A stretch of 64,000 nucleotides of DNA from Mytilus trossulus. Its lineage: Eukaryota; Mollusca; Bivalvia; Mytilida; Mytilidae. Shown here in pieces: positions 33,671 to 48,600 of the stretch (positions are counted from its first letter, which is position 1; each line of letters begins with the position of its first letter). The stretch covers positions 41,013,270-41,077,269 of the forward strand of contig NC_086375.1 of the NCBI RefSeq assembly GCF_036588685.1, given 5' to 3'. Made by a program: the position numbers and the translations under genes. Under the pieces are notes generated by a model. That model ran no database searches. It was given only the letters and a program-made list of their open reading frames with translations, and had not been told where the DNA came from.

Positions 33671-36600
33671 TCACAAGTTATCCGGAATATTTTCTGATAC
33701 ACATGAAGATTCTGTATCTTCAGCTTTCTCAGTTGTTTGTCTGAATGACAATGTTTTAAAAGTTCTTTGAATTTCTGGAAATTCCTCATCCTCATTGGAA
33801 ACCACAGAAACGAATTCATCACAGGTTTTGCTATCAATATCATTTGGTTCAGTATTATGCAAAACAGTCTTATTGCAATTTCCTCTTTGAACAGAAGAAT
33901 CAGTCTGATTTGTATCTACATTTAATTTTTTGTCAATATACGAATCCTCCAAATTATGATAGGCCTCATATGATCCATCTTCTAAAGGTTCGGTAAATGT
34001 TTTTTGACTAGAATCTTTTGAGGCATTCTGGTTTTGAGACTCATCCACAGAATTTATACTACTTGCCCCTATACTTAAAAATTTCTTAAAATCTGAATGG
34101 TTTTGGTGATATTCAGTAGTTGAAAGTGTTGACATTTGACTTTCTAATATCAAATGTTTGCCACCAAAACCCTCTCCACTGGTATTGGTCAAATTGGAAT
34201 CTGTCCTGGCTTTGACATCTAATGAATCAGTTCTATCATATTGGCCATGGTTGATTCCTAATTCACTAAAATCCACAAGTTCTGTAACTTTGAAACTACT
34301 ATCTATAGCATCAATGTCATTGAAAAGGTCAGATTTATCCGACACAGGATTTGATATTTTGAAAAAGTTGTCGTCTGGTGAAGGATGAAAATGAATCTCT
34401 TCTGAATCGTGGTCCTCCAAAATTTGTCTGTTGGCATTAGAATTTGCAGAACTAAGATTTGAAAAGCTATCATTTTCTCTTTTCAACCTATCTGTTTTGG
34501 TTCCCGCCAAAACGTTTTCTATTGTGACCATATCAGTACTGTCTGGTGCACTTAATCTACCTCCAGAAGCTAGAGAGCTATGAGTGTCAATATCACTGTA
34601 GTTCTTATCTTTAATATCACTATTTGGTTTGTGGAGTCTGTTCTGGTTTTCTCTGAAAAATACAAGTAATATCTCATTATTTCTATTTTAAAATCCAAAT
34701 ATATGTATAATGTATTAAAATATTATCTTTATACATTAAATATGAATATAATGTAAGATGTGGTTATACGTAAATGAGACCACAAAATAACAACACGAAT
34801 TACCATAAGGCATCTAGAGGCCAACAAAAAAGTCTTAATATTAGACATAAGCGTAAGGTAATGTCAACCTCTAAATTATCTCAAGTCTTAAAATATTGAG
34901 AATAAATATATACATGTAACACTTTTTGGAGGATAGCATTGTTTAAATCTATATATTCCTAAATTTTTGTGTAATTAATCCACTAAGCACTATGTTTATC
35001 AATACCAGATAGCTTACTTATGCATGTTTCAAATAAAGCTTAGTTAGCTATCAAATTAATAAAGCACATACTTCATGGAATAGCTTTCATTTTTAAGATT
35101 GATTTAATAATTCTCAATTGATTCAGATGTTTAAATTATAACTAGTATTTTCACAAAAAAACATGAACATGAACTACATGTATGTGGAAACACTTTCATT
35201 TTATACAACATTGAATCAATTAGTGCTTGATTTAAATTCAAAATAATTTTCTTTTTTCATGACTCTGATCCTTTACATTTAGTTTCCTTTTTTTGTTTTA
35301 ATAACTATACACAAAACTGAAAGCTTTACAAAAACAATATTATTAGCCTATATATCAAACTTCTAAAGGAGGCTCACTTCACTATAGTTTGACATCTTTT
35401 CAACGGTGCTTTGCTTTTGCACCAATTGGCATTTCATCTGCGCCAAAATAATCATTCATTTGCGCCACAATCCCTATTTCATTTGCCCGAAATGCAATGC
35501 ATCCCTTTTCAAGAGAACATTGCATATGTTTTGAAGATAGACAAAGTTAGACTAAGTCAACTTAATTTTACAAGGCAGCATATACAATAGATGACTAGAT
35601 AACTATTAAGTGATGAAAATAGTTTAGCATAGTCCTTATGGACAAGAAAAGGCAATAAAATAGATTACTTTGTCTTTTTTTGGAGAAAATGAGAATTTCC
35701 GTAACATAATATCATATTCCTTATTGCAGACTTAGAAAGAAATGTAAGTTTTATGAAGGATTTTGGTCATTATCTTAATTATTACATGAATAGTTTTTAA
35801 TAAAAAAAGAATTAGTAGAATGCTGTTACAAGTTCATTTATGTTAATCTAGCAGTGAATGTTGGCTATATCACTTACCTTTTAGTCTTCACTGTTAAAGA
35901 CCATATTATTTGTTTATAATTTTTAAAAAAAAACTATTATTAACATTTTATATGCTTTCTTTACATATTGAAATTTCCTAGAATTAGTTTTTGACAGTTT
36001 ATATTTTTCTAAATGAGAGAAGGTTTGCTTAATAAAGCACTAAGTATGTTTATTTAAATATATAGAGGAGCTGCACATTTGAAGTTCAACAGACATAGAG
36101 TGGGGTGCTCTTTTTCGCCACATCTTTTCATGTTTTCTACAGTTTATGTTCAGGTCTTTATGTTTTTGAAGTATACTGATATTTCTATATGAAGATAACT
36201 TCAAATGCAAAATATTCTTAAGCTTGAAAACGTGTTTGTTTGAATGTAATCATCTGAAAAATTAGATTAAAGGGTGTTTGAAATTTTTTGATTGTTTGTC
36301 AATGGGGGACACATATTCGCCGTTTTTACGCATCTATTTAAAACCAAATAACCGCAGCTTTAAACAACATTGATCAAATCGATTTCATTAAAGATGAATA
36401 GCAGACATTTCAAAAGGAACTGAAATTTAGGGCATTCAGTCAAAGAATTACTTAAAAACACTTCTTTGAATTCATGTTTTTGCTTCAGGAAATTGGCAGA
36501 AAACCGTTGTCCTTTTTTCGGTCCTTTTCAGTAGGTGCCGCAATTTTTCTGGCATACATACAAAATGTCTGATAAACATGCATTATTTAGTGAAATCTTT

Positions 36601-39600
36601 TGTAAAACAATATTGAATCTTTAGCTTATGAAGAGTATATGAAATAGATAAAACATGTTACATATAATATGGATTAAATGATAAATGCATCCCAATAAAT
36701 GACCATTACTTACACTTTAGTTCCAAGTCTGAGTTCTAATAATGTTTTTATATTTTGTAAAGTGGTCCGTAAATCAGCTGTCCCCATTCCACAATAAAAT
36801 CTTAGCTGAAAAACACAAAGAAACATCTATATAATTTTATCAAATTCAGAAAACATTGTATGGCAAGGACATATGATAATTATCAACGCTAAATTTTTTT
36901 TAGTTCATACTCAGTTTCTTGTTTGAATTGTGTCTCATTTTGTAATCCCGTGGCCTTTTATAGCTTATAATATGGTATGACGAATAATTGTTGAGGACTG
37001 TAGGAGGACCAAGAGTTGCTAACATCAAAGTCCTTTGATCTCTGCTTGATAGTGGTCTAATTGGCAATCCTACCAGATATCCTTATGTTTATATAGCTAT
37101 TGTTACATCATGTCTACAGATGTTTTATATTATCATTTTTTTTTTTATTATTTCCCATTTTAATATGGGCATTGTATTTTTTTCAGCCTGTGCCTCTATC
37201 CACTCAGTTTTTCAGTTCTTGGTCAAATTAGTTTTGATGAAGTTGAAGTCCAATCAACTTGATACTTAATACACATGTTCCCTATGATATGATCTTTCAA
37301 ATTCAAATTTAATGCCAAATTAGAGTTTTGATCCAAATTTCAGTCCACTGAACATAGAAAAGGATAGTGTGATTGGGGCATCTGTGCACTATGGACACAT
37401 TCTATTTCACATCTCTTTGCATTACATCTTCTAATGTTGTGCTTTAACTCAGTTCTTGAAACTTGAAAAGTACTGACTGCTGACCTTTTCATAACTTTAT
37501 AATGTTTTTGTGTATTTAGTCTACAGAAATGTTTAAATTATCTCATAACACAGTGGAAAACAAGAATGTGTCCTAAGTACACAGATGCCCCACTCGCATC
37601 CCACTCGCACTATCATTTTCCATGTTCAATGGATCGTGAAATTGGGTAAAAAATCTAATTTGGCATTAAAATTAGAAAGATCATACCATATGGAACAGGT
37701 GTACTAATTATAGTTTCAAGTTGTTAGGTCTTCAACTTCATCAAAAACTACCTTGACCAAAAACTTTAACCTGAAACTCCCACTTTCATTTTCTATGATC
37801 AGTGGACCGTGAAATTGGGGTCAAATGTCTTATTTGGCTTTAAAATTAGAAAGATCATATCATAAGCAACAAGTGTACTAAGTATCAAATTGATTGGAAT
37901 TAAGCTTTATCAAAAACTACCTCCACCAAAAACTTTAACCTGGAGCGGGATGAATGAACGGACGAACGAACGAACGAAGTTACAGACCAGAAAACATAAT
38001 GCCCCTCTACTATCGTAGGTGGGGCATGAAAATAAGGCCTTTAAAAAAAGGATACATTTTTGTTAAAAATAAATGATATGGATTTTTCAATAATTTAAAA
38101 GAAGTTTTCTTGTGAAGACTGTTCAAATAAAACATACATGATATTGAAAAGAAGCTGTGGTACTGTCTGTGGACATTTCTACACAGAATACAACAACATG
38201 GTTGAGGTAAACTTAAATTAGAGAAGGCACACATCAATTTTTCCATTAGTGTAAAAGTGACACCACCTAAAGTCAAACTTGATTAGTGTTTTGTGGTAAT
38301 AAGCATTGTGTTTAAGTTTCATAACATTTGGTTGAGGCAAATGGAAACCAATTTCAAGAAATATGGACAAATGTACAAACAGACAAGAGAATACTTGATG
38401 CTCTCTCAGCTACAGCTGGGGCATAAAAATTGACAATTTACACCAACCCAGAGATGAGATTTCAAATTGCCTTCTCTGGGTCACATGTGAGTATTAATGG
38501 AACAGCCCTTATTAAAAATACTATTATTACTTGACATTACCTGACCAATATCTTTGTTCAGCAAATATACACCATAGTTAAAATAAAACTTTTCTTTGCC
38601 TTTTGAGTAAAGTGGGAATCTAAAAACCAATATAGAATTCATTTATTCTGACAATGGGTCTTTAAAATATTACAATTTCACAGAATATATGTAAATTTTT
38701 AATAATGTCTACATATAATAGCATAGAAAAACAATTTAAACATTTTCAGTTCCTGGAGTGTTTCTAGTGTTTCATGTAAAACAAGAGGTTGTCACAACAA
38801 CAGCAAACCGGATTTATTAGCATTTATTTGTGTCCTGGCAATATCACAAGAACCATTACTGATGATTGGTGAAAGTCAAAATCGTCATTATTGAACTTGA
38901 CCTCTATTTTGTCATCAGTACCAACATATTAAAATTTAAAAAGCTTTGGTTGAAAGGTTCATGAGAAAATGCACGGACACAACTGGAAACACCATTTTTC
39001 AATCTTTCAAGAACCATAACCCCTGAACGGTAAAAGTCAAAATCGCCATTGTTAAACTTGACCTCTATTTTGTCATCAGTACCAACATATTAGAATTTGA
39101 AAAGCTTTGGTTGAATGGTTCATGAGAAAATGCACGTACACGACTGGAAACACCATTTTTCAATCTTTCAAGAACCATTACCCCTGAACGGTAAAAGTCA
39201 AAATCGCCATTATTAAACTTGACCTCTATTTTGTCATCAGTACCAACATATTAGAATTTGAAAAGCTTTGGTTGAATGGTTCATGAGAAAATGCACATAC
39301 ACGACTGGAAACACCATTTTTCAATCTTTCAAGAACCATAACTCTTGAACGGTAAAAGTCAAAATCCTCATTATTGAACTTGACCTCCTTTTTGTCACCA
39401 GTTACAACATATTAAAATTTGGGAAGCTTTGGTAGAACAGTTCATGCGTAAATGCACGGACACGACTGGAAACGCCATTTTTCAATCTTTCAAGAACCAT
39501 AACTCCTGAACGGTAAAAGTCAAAATCGTCATTATTGAACTTGACCTCCATTTTGTCACCAGTTACAACATATTAAAATTTGGGAAGCTTTGGTAGAACA

Positions 39601-42600
39601 GTTCATGTGTAAATGCACGGACACGACTGGAAACGTCATTTTTCAATCTTTCAAGAACCATAACTCTAAAAGTCAAAATCGCCATTATTGAACTTGACCT
39701 TCATTTAGTTGTCAGTTACAACATATTAAAATTTTAAAAGCTTTGGTGAAACGGTTCATGAGTTAATGCACGGACAACATTTCAGTTTAAATTATTTTTT
39801 TGTTTCTCAATCAAGATCTGTAAAAGTCAATTTTGTAAAACGACAACTACTGCTTAGCTAAAACTGTAAAAACAAAAATTAGCATATATTATCCATTCTT
39901 TATTTTTAATGTTATCTGTTTTTCCAAAAGCTTTCATTAACAGATTCTGTTTTGGGTTTGTTAATTCTTATACACGCAGAATCAAGATGGTCATAAATGA
40001 GAAGATTTTCTACGTAATTAACTATCTTGGAGGAAGTCTACATTTTGTAGATGCAGAATTTCAGGATTAAATAAATAGAATTTTGTCAAAATGAGTGAAT
40101 ATGGACCATAATTTGGTATTCGGCCTTTGGTTTCTTTTTGTATCCTTTTTTATAAGTTCTAAAATTTTAACTTTTATTTTGTGGATTGTGTTGGTGTTAG
40201 AATAGTATGAATGGAACAATTGAGTTTTTCGAGAAAAAATTAATACATTTTGATTCATCGTTTACGTGACATGAAACCAAACAGGAAACCAATCTTTATT
40301 TTCTTTATTTTGCACAATATAATTCAAAAGGCATAAATAAACACCATTACTAGTGTTACTTGCTTCATGTTAATATTTAAAATCTATTTTCAATGTTATA
40401 TTAAAGTTTTTTTTAAACCTGACAGGAAACCATAAGAAACCGAAAGCATTTTTTTAGTTTTATTTTATTGCAAAATCTGCTTAAAATAATCTGAACAGTA
40501 TACTTTTTCTTAAAATCCATCTTAAATGTAACAGTATTATAAAACTCCTAAATATGTGCTTGTTTTGAAAACAATTAGTACAATTTATTCAGAATTTTCC
40601 ATATTTTCTCCATTGATACAGGATACCATAATCGTTGTATCTTGATGTTTAAGCAAAAAAAATGTATTTATATTTGGTTTTGATATTCCAGTTATATACA
40701 ATTTATTCCAAATCATTGGCAATGTAACATTCTTTAAATCCAGTAAAGAAAAAAACTTTTAACTTGGAATTAAAATCTTTAAAATAGGCACAATGTGATA
40801 CTTGTGACCTGTACACCATCTACATGGTTTCCACATTTTAACCTACTTTAGTGGGCTAAAATCAATAAAGCACTTCCTTTCAAGTCATGCATGGTAAAAG
40901 TTTATTTCTCCTTTGACAAGTTTATTGCGTTTCTGATAAGTGTTTGCAGAACATGAATAAAAAATATTAATTAAAAACTGTGACAGTATTCCAACTTTGT
41001 ACATTCTAAGTGTAACGGTATATTAACATGTATTTGTTATTAAATTATATTTATTCACCTAAAATATCCAGTAATATTTACTGCTGAAGTTGAATCAATC
41101 CAACCAGCATTGGTACAATGATAAGAGACGTAATTTCGATTGATTTTTCCAAGGACTCTTCACGTCATTATTGGGAAACGAAGTGTGTTCTAACGTCTGT
41201 CAAATATGAAATCGATTTTGTCAAGTCATTGGGCATTTATTTTCACACAGGATCGTATGTAACATTATGCACATAGGTAAAATAACAGACAACTGGCGCA
41301 ATCTCTTTGACAATTGTATTTTTCTCTTTTAAACAAGACGAAACAAGTCTACAGATTATGTTTGCTAACATCCCGTTGGAAACAAAAACAATGTTTAGAC
41401 CTAGTATTTCATACATCCGGCCGTAATGGGGTTATCACATGTTAGTCACGTGTTTCACGTATGACCGGAAATGGTTAGAACTTAAGGACAAAAACAATTT
41501 TAATAAATAACTGGACTTCTGTTTCGTGTGAAATGTAACGCATAACGACAACGTAATTTTCTTACTTAATTATTACGAAGATCAAAACAAGAATGTAAAT
41601 CATCTCGGATTTACCTGTTTGAACATCTCGCGAGAGTTCATATTTGCATATTGTTTTTAAGAATTCTATTACAACAAAGCAGATTACATCATCTAAAAAT
41701 TGCGTTACGAAATCGGACACAAAAATCACGCCACTGTTCTTACATCTGCTACATAAATACTTATAGTTCTCTGCATTTTCTTCTCATTATTCTTATTGGT
41801 CGATGTTCTTTGTTATTTGAAAGCAAAAGATACGAATTTGCCGGTGACGATTATCTATAAATCAGTCAGCGTTATGCTCTTTGGAAGCAATAAGTAACGC
41901 GAGGATCGACACAAAAATACGGTTGTAGAATCTTTGAAATTCGTATATTTTAAAAAAATTTCTAGGGAAGAGTAGCATACACTTGTATGTTGGTAAAAAT
42001 AATGGCATCTTTAGATGTAGTTGCAACTTTTCTTACAGTAATTCACATTTTATCACTTTTCTATAGTTATAGGAAACGGAGCCCAATAGCAAATTATGGT
42101 CCATATATATGAAAGGCTTATCTTATCTGTCTGCAAAAACTTACGTATTATCTTTATCTGTTAGCTTGTGGTGTATATGGTCCATGATTTGTGACCTTGA
42201 ACTCCTATGTACTATAGGATATCTCAAAGGTACATCAAGAATGTGTGACATCATTGTAACCATGTGAGCCGTGTAACCAAGGGCAACAGCTACTTGCGTG
42301 TCATCACAACCTATAAATAACAAATATTATATTTTGTCATATTTGCTTTTTAATACAGTGGCTTGTTCCAAAATGAAAAAGTAAAAAAGATTGGACAAAG
42401 TAAAAGAACTTTGAAATCCAAAATTTGTCTCTATATTGCTAACCTGTTTTGAAAGTGCATTCCTTGTTACTGTGCATGTTTAAATGAAACAAATCCTTAT
42501 TACTACTTTAAAATTTTGAAGTACTCATTCCATGAGCATAGTATGCAAGAGTAGTTCTTAACTATATCATTTTGTTAATTTCTTTGAATATTCATACATT

Positions 42601-45600
42601 TGTTGTTGAACACGGCATTCACAAAGATTTTCAAATGAGCTGATCAAATGAAATTCCTTTAAAACTAAATATGTACTCTTTAGCTGCTCATAATTCAATT
42701 GAATATTATTCTCCAGAACTTTCATAAAAACATTGACAAACTAACATAAATATTGTAAATATATATACCATGAAAATTCTCTGAATCTGGTAACTTGACA
42801 TGACAAATTAGCAAGTCTTTCTTTTTGTTCTACAAAATATCATTCCAAATTAAGTTTGTTCATAAAATTTTATAAAAGCCATTAGTATTAGCCAATTCTT
42901 TTTTTTTCTGGTTATTTCCAAATTCACAATTTCTATAAATTCAGAAACTATTGCGCAGAAACTATTGTGAATAATGAGACTCCGTGAGGATCGCAATAAT
43001 GAAAACTCCCATTTTGCTATCTGATACATATGACTTAATGCAGATGATCTTGAATTTGCAATAATTAATCTCACATTGTTGTCCATTCTCCAATAAACGT
43101 ATGCAATAATTTCTGAATTCACAGTATTTCTTTTACTTTTTGGCTGATGTATTTAAAGCAATTCTTCACAACTTAGTTCCTTACAAATTGAATGAAAATT
43201 GTTGAATACAAATTGTTATTTTATGTACAAAAATAATTATTCTTCAAAGAAAGCATTTTATTTATTTGATGCAAAAACAAATAAAGCCCATAGAGAATGA
43301 AATGAACTTATAAAAGGGAAATCATAACTACTTTAGAGAATACAGGTAAACACATGTTCCTATATGCTTTTGCGTTTTATGAAGTGATGGTTGTTAGATT
43401 TTGTGTCGTGAATTCATGCACATTTTCTGTGTCATTTATCTATTGTGCAGAGTTGTCTCATCTTCTTTTGATATATAAGCCTTCTTTCCCTCACCAATTG
43501 AAAATATCCACATTTCTAAAGTATAACATGTTTTATAAGTCTGTTCTTTCCATAATTTGCTGACATATTTGATCAAAGTAACTCATAAGTATCGTGGCCA
43601 AAAACGTCCAAAGTCCATAGGGTAATGATTTTTGAAGTAATTCACAATAGCAATTTACATGTTTAAGCATACCTCTGTAATAGGATAAACATAGGTTTCT
43701 AACTCGCTAATTAACTGTTTTCTTCTTATCTTCCACTGGGCTTCTTCTTTGATAAAATTTTCTCTGAAATATTCATTCATTTCACAGAATTACAAGTACA
43801 TAAATATCTACTAAAAGGGTTGAAATCTTGACAAGTGGCACATCTATCTCACTGCACTATGTTTGCTTCATTATATATCTTATAAATACATGTATATATC
43901 AAAAACAATTCCATTCACTTCCCCCTCCTCAATGTGTACTAAATTTAAGTTATCAATAAATAATCATAATGGAATGTCTGACCACAATTAAATGTAAGTG
44001 TTCCATGGAAAATCAGAAATTTAGATAACTGTTTGGCATTACAGTTCCGACATTCAACAAAAATGAAGTAAACAAAATAAAATTTAAGCCCCATCCCCAC
44101 TGAATATTAAATTGATTGATATACTTTTTTGCCTTCATACACCAACCTTGTTTGATTATAACTTTTCTTGCTCTCACTCAAATCTTCCCTCTTTTTCTTT
44201 AACTGAAGGAATCTTTCATTAATTTCTTCTTCTGAAAAGAACAAATTAATATTCAAGAAAATGTCACTACCTTGGAAACTTCTTTAAATAATGATCATTT
44301 ATTTAAGATATACAAGCTAACACAAATCCAGGCCTGAAATGTAGCAATTTGGTTCTTCTTATTATAATACATGTAAAATTCACCAAATTAACAAAGTCAT
44401 TCTGAAAAGAAGGCATCATCCTAAGAGCTGACCTCTCAAACAATAGGCATATACATTCATGTTTGGTATATTTCATTTCTAAACAGCATAAACAGACTAG
44501 TTTAGTATCAAACTAATGTGTATCATATAGGAACCTCTGGGATTTGTAATATTCTCAAGACTTAAATTCGGAATTTTGATTTTTGTTTTTACATTTTTAA
44601 TAAACATACTTTTGACAAAAATAGCTTTTAGAGTATACAAATCAAATCCATTTTATTGATTTCTGTTCATATCTTGATTTGTTCAGAGCAAAAAATTAAT
44701 ACATAATAATTTAACATAGACTTGTGCCTATTTTTAAGGAAGCTGGCTTGTCATGTTTTGTAGTTTTTGTCAGATTTTCAGAATTCTCTGGTTTTATCCA
44801 TTTGAATGCCTTGAAAAAAGTTTCCCGGTGACCCCCATTTTTCTTTTTGTTAATCTTTTACATGTATAATGATAAGCCATCTGTAAAAGTCTTATAAAAT
44901 TTTAATTATTTTTTAATAGTTTTTGAGAACTTAAACTTGGCAATGATAAAGCTATGAAAAGTCAAGAGAGACTATTTTCCCGCCAAAATTTCAATGGCTA
45001 ATATCTCGAAAAAAAGCACGGTGACCTATATATTTTTTTTGCTTTTTGGATTCCTTTATTAATCCCCTTTCAATATAAACTAGTGTTTTGAAAAGTTAAT
45101 TACTTTGAAACTGACAAGCGAACTCCCTTAATATTCTCTACCTTTTTTCTGACTGATATGTTTCTGTTTGTCCAGATCATCTTTAGCTAACTGTAGTCTT
45201 GACATCTGCCATGTTAACTCACTTCTCAGTTGTTCTCTTTTCATAATTAAAGCTTCTCTACTTGATAGCTGAAAATAAAATTATATTTACTTTAAGGGTA
45301 CTATTCATTGGTTATAACTAATTTTGGACTAAGTAGAACCTTTATTCTATTTTTAAAGGAAAGTGGTGAAAAGTAATGAAGTTTATAAGTATATAAGTTA
45401 CTTAAATCTTTTATGCAGAAAAATATTGTATTTATTATCACAAGTTATAATACCTCATCATTTCAAAGAAATTAATGCCTTGTTCACACGTACATTTAAT
45501 TCGAATTGAATTCAAATCGAATGCGAATCGAATTTGCTAATAGTGTTCACACACTCTTCTGTTTTAATTCAAATTGATTCGAATTGGCTAATTCAAATTG

Positions 45601-48600
45601 ATTCGAATTGGCTAATTCAAATTAACTAATTTGCATTAGAAATATGCTTTTGCTAATATGAATTAAAAGTTAATGTCGTATGGACAGTAAAGCGAATTTG
45701 ACGCTCATTGTAATTCGAATTAGAATTGATGTTGGGACGTAAAACATTTCTAATGCGAATTCAACTAATTCGAATTAGTTAATGGGAATTGAATTCAATA
45801 TGTGTGAACTCAGGATAGGTGTGAGTTGAAAACTAAAAGTATATACAAAACTAAATGAACCAACATTATACCTATCCATGTTTGTGCAACTTGAAACGTA
45901 GACCTTAATTGTGTCTTTTATCAAATATCAATGTGATTTTGTCATTTTGTGGATTTTTGATAATCTGTTATAAATTTATCCCTTTTTTCTGGAATGCATA
46001 GCTTGACATACCATAAAGATAAATATCTATTGATGAAGACCATATGCTGATCTATATTTGTTTTTTATGTTGTTAGGTTACTGTTTCATAACTGTATGAC
46101 AAACATCCACTTTAAATAACCATTAGATTACTTATATCATACATATACATATAAAATCTAATTCTATTTTTCAAATATTTAAACATGTTTTTCAACATTT
46201 GAATGTTCTAAGAATACTGAAACTTAATATCTTCCCAATGAAAAATATCAAATTTATCTATTTTCACTTACTGTGGATTCATTTATTTTCGTGGATATCA
46301 ATTTTCGTGGATTGAAAACAATTTACATTTTCGTGGATATCTGAATTTGTGGTTTGCCGATTTCTATGTACAAAGCCTATAGAAAATTTGCAATTTGTTG
46401 AACATATGAATTCGTGGTTCACCTGTACCCACAAAACCCACGAAAATTGGTATCCAACGAATAATAATGAATCCACAGTACTGTACTAAAAGCTGATGAT
46501 ACAAATTTCATACCTTTTGGGATTTTTCTTGAGATGACAACAACTTATCTTCAATTTTAGTATGAAACTTGTTTACAGTAGCCTGGGTCTGTTTTGTTGC
46601 TCTCAGCACTGTGTAAATTCTGTGAAACAAATATTTTATGAAAATTCAAAAAGAGACTACTTGAATCTGTGTATGATGGTTATATCTGTAGAAATGTAAT
46701 TAGTCATATTACAAAATGTTCCTTTTATTCATTCTAATTCCAAAGATTATAAAACATTTTCATACATCCAAAATATGCTATGAAATTATCACCTATTGAC
46801 TAAATTTACTGTCAAAAATTGTGTCTACCTGGTTGTGTAAGATGGGCATAATGCAGAACAGCCAATGTTGGTTAATTAAAGCCTCTGCGCTAAAAGTAGG
46901 TATATGGGGATTGTACTGATTGACTATATGGGTCGTCATAATAGATTAAAATCCAAAACATAAGAAACCAGAAATTATTATTTTCAGTTGAAAATTATAA
47001 AATATACCCCAATATAATGTCAGAAAAACAAATCTGGTTTGTTTCCTTGATTTAAAAACCTTTAAAAAAAACAAAAACAAAATCTTCAATAATTCTTGGT
47101 TTGATGCTCTAAAAATAACATTATAAATGATGCCAAGAATAACTACTTTTAAATACATGACTTTCTATAACATCATTATATCTGGAATATTCTGACCTGG
47201 AATTATACACACCTCAACACAGAAGATGCTCTGTAGGAGTTTCTGACTGCAGATGAATCTATATTCATCACATTTCCAGATAGCTCTGGTTTCTAAAATT
47301 GTAAAAAAAGGTAACGACAATGACCCTATTGATCAAAATTACAAAGATCTTTTAGTTCCTGTGTTTTTTTGTTGTTTTTTTTCATTTTTGTGATATATTA
47401 GATCTTAAGAAAAATTTAAGGGTCTAAAAAATAACAATGTTAATAAAAATTGATATCTAAAAATAATAGTTCAATGATTAAAACTGTGTGAGTTGATGAC
47501 CTACTAAGACCACTTGGTGACTGAGGATTATAAGAGTTTTGTATCCTACAATACTAGCTGCATTTTGAATAAGAAAAAGATAAGAAATTGTTTAGTATTC
47601 ATGTGCGTGACTTACCTTCGTCAAGTCTACATCAGGAGCAGCAAAGTATTTGTCAAACATTCCAAATATAAGTGAATTAGTAGCATACTTTACTGTGTCT
47701 TGCTGAAGCTGAAATAGCACCAAAAAAACTCTTTAGGAAAAGGATACTCAAAAGTGTATCCAGAATATAATGATTAATTCATATTTTGAATTTTCCCCTA
47801 TTTTACTGATAAAAAGAATTTCTTTTTGCAGTTAACAAGTAGATACATTATGTGGTTAAAGTTTGTTACACTTTAATTATTTTGTCAAACCTTTATCGAT
47901 TTTTATGAAATCTTGCAGAAGCGTTTTTGTGATAAATGTCTTAAGCAAAATATTGAAAGTACATTTTTTTAATTTGGCATACGGACTTGTCTTTTGGCAA
48001 TTGATAGGTGGCCTCACGCCCTGTGGTTAATATTTTCTACATGACCAATTTGAAAACCTTCAGATATTGACATGAAACTTAGACAGAGGTTAATATTCCA
48101 GATCAAGAAAAAAAATCTGACGAAAATGTTTGATTATTTAAAATCCTGTAATGGACTTATAAACAGACAAAAATTTCACATGAAGCGGTAATCCAAAGCT
48201 CGAGAACCACGGTTAATCAGAACTCTTTACGAATTTTCATAATGCACCTACATTGTAAACATCTGTTCTGAGAACACAGTTACATGTATGTCGTAGTGTA
48301 TTTCTTAAAGATAATAAATGAAAATAAAAAAAATCCAACCTGCCCATTTGTGCTTTCTTATTATTTTTTTTACAGTGTGTAGTACTATTTTTGGAAAAAT
48401 TATATCCAAAATCATAATAACCTTCGTCGTCTCTCACTAAAAATAGGTTGAAATCTTTTGACAGCTTCCGAAATGTTAATCTTTAACCTTTTTTAGCTGG
48501 ACCAAATCACTATTTTACTTTGAAATACATGAAACAATTTGTTTTACAGTGTAATTTCATCCCCCTTCTTGTTATTTAGTGGTTAAACATGAAGAAATAA

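Larger units (their letters stand above)
38620..42144 (-). other. UVRAG intron 13
   Basis: About 3.5 kb, with a 161-bp satellite (38845-39790) and a promoter-like cluster (41445-41641). Otherwise AT-rich; the small frames at 40067 and 41651 are unsupported. Confidence 0.6.

Noticed and set aside
41040..41205. Second minus-strand frame ending in an AG/GTGAAT donor in intron 13
   Set aside because: It looked protein-like, but a stop lies just upstream and it does not connect in phase to the candidate first exon or to UVRAG exon 14.
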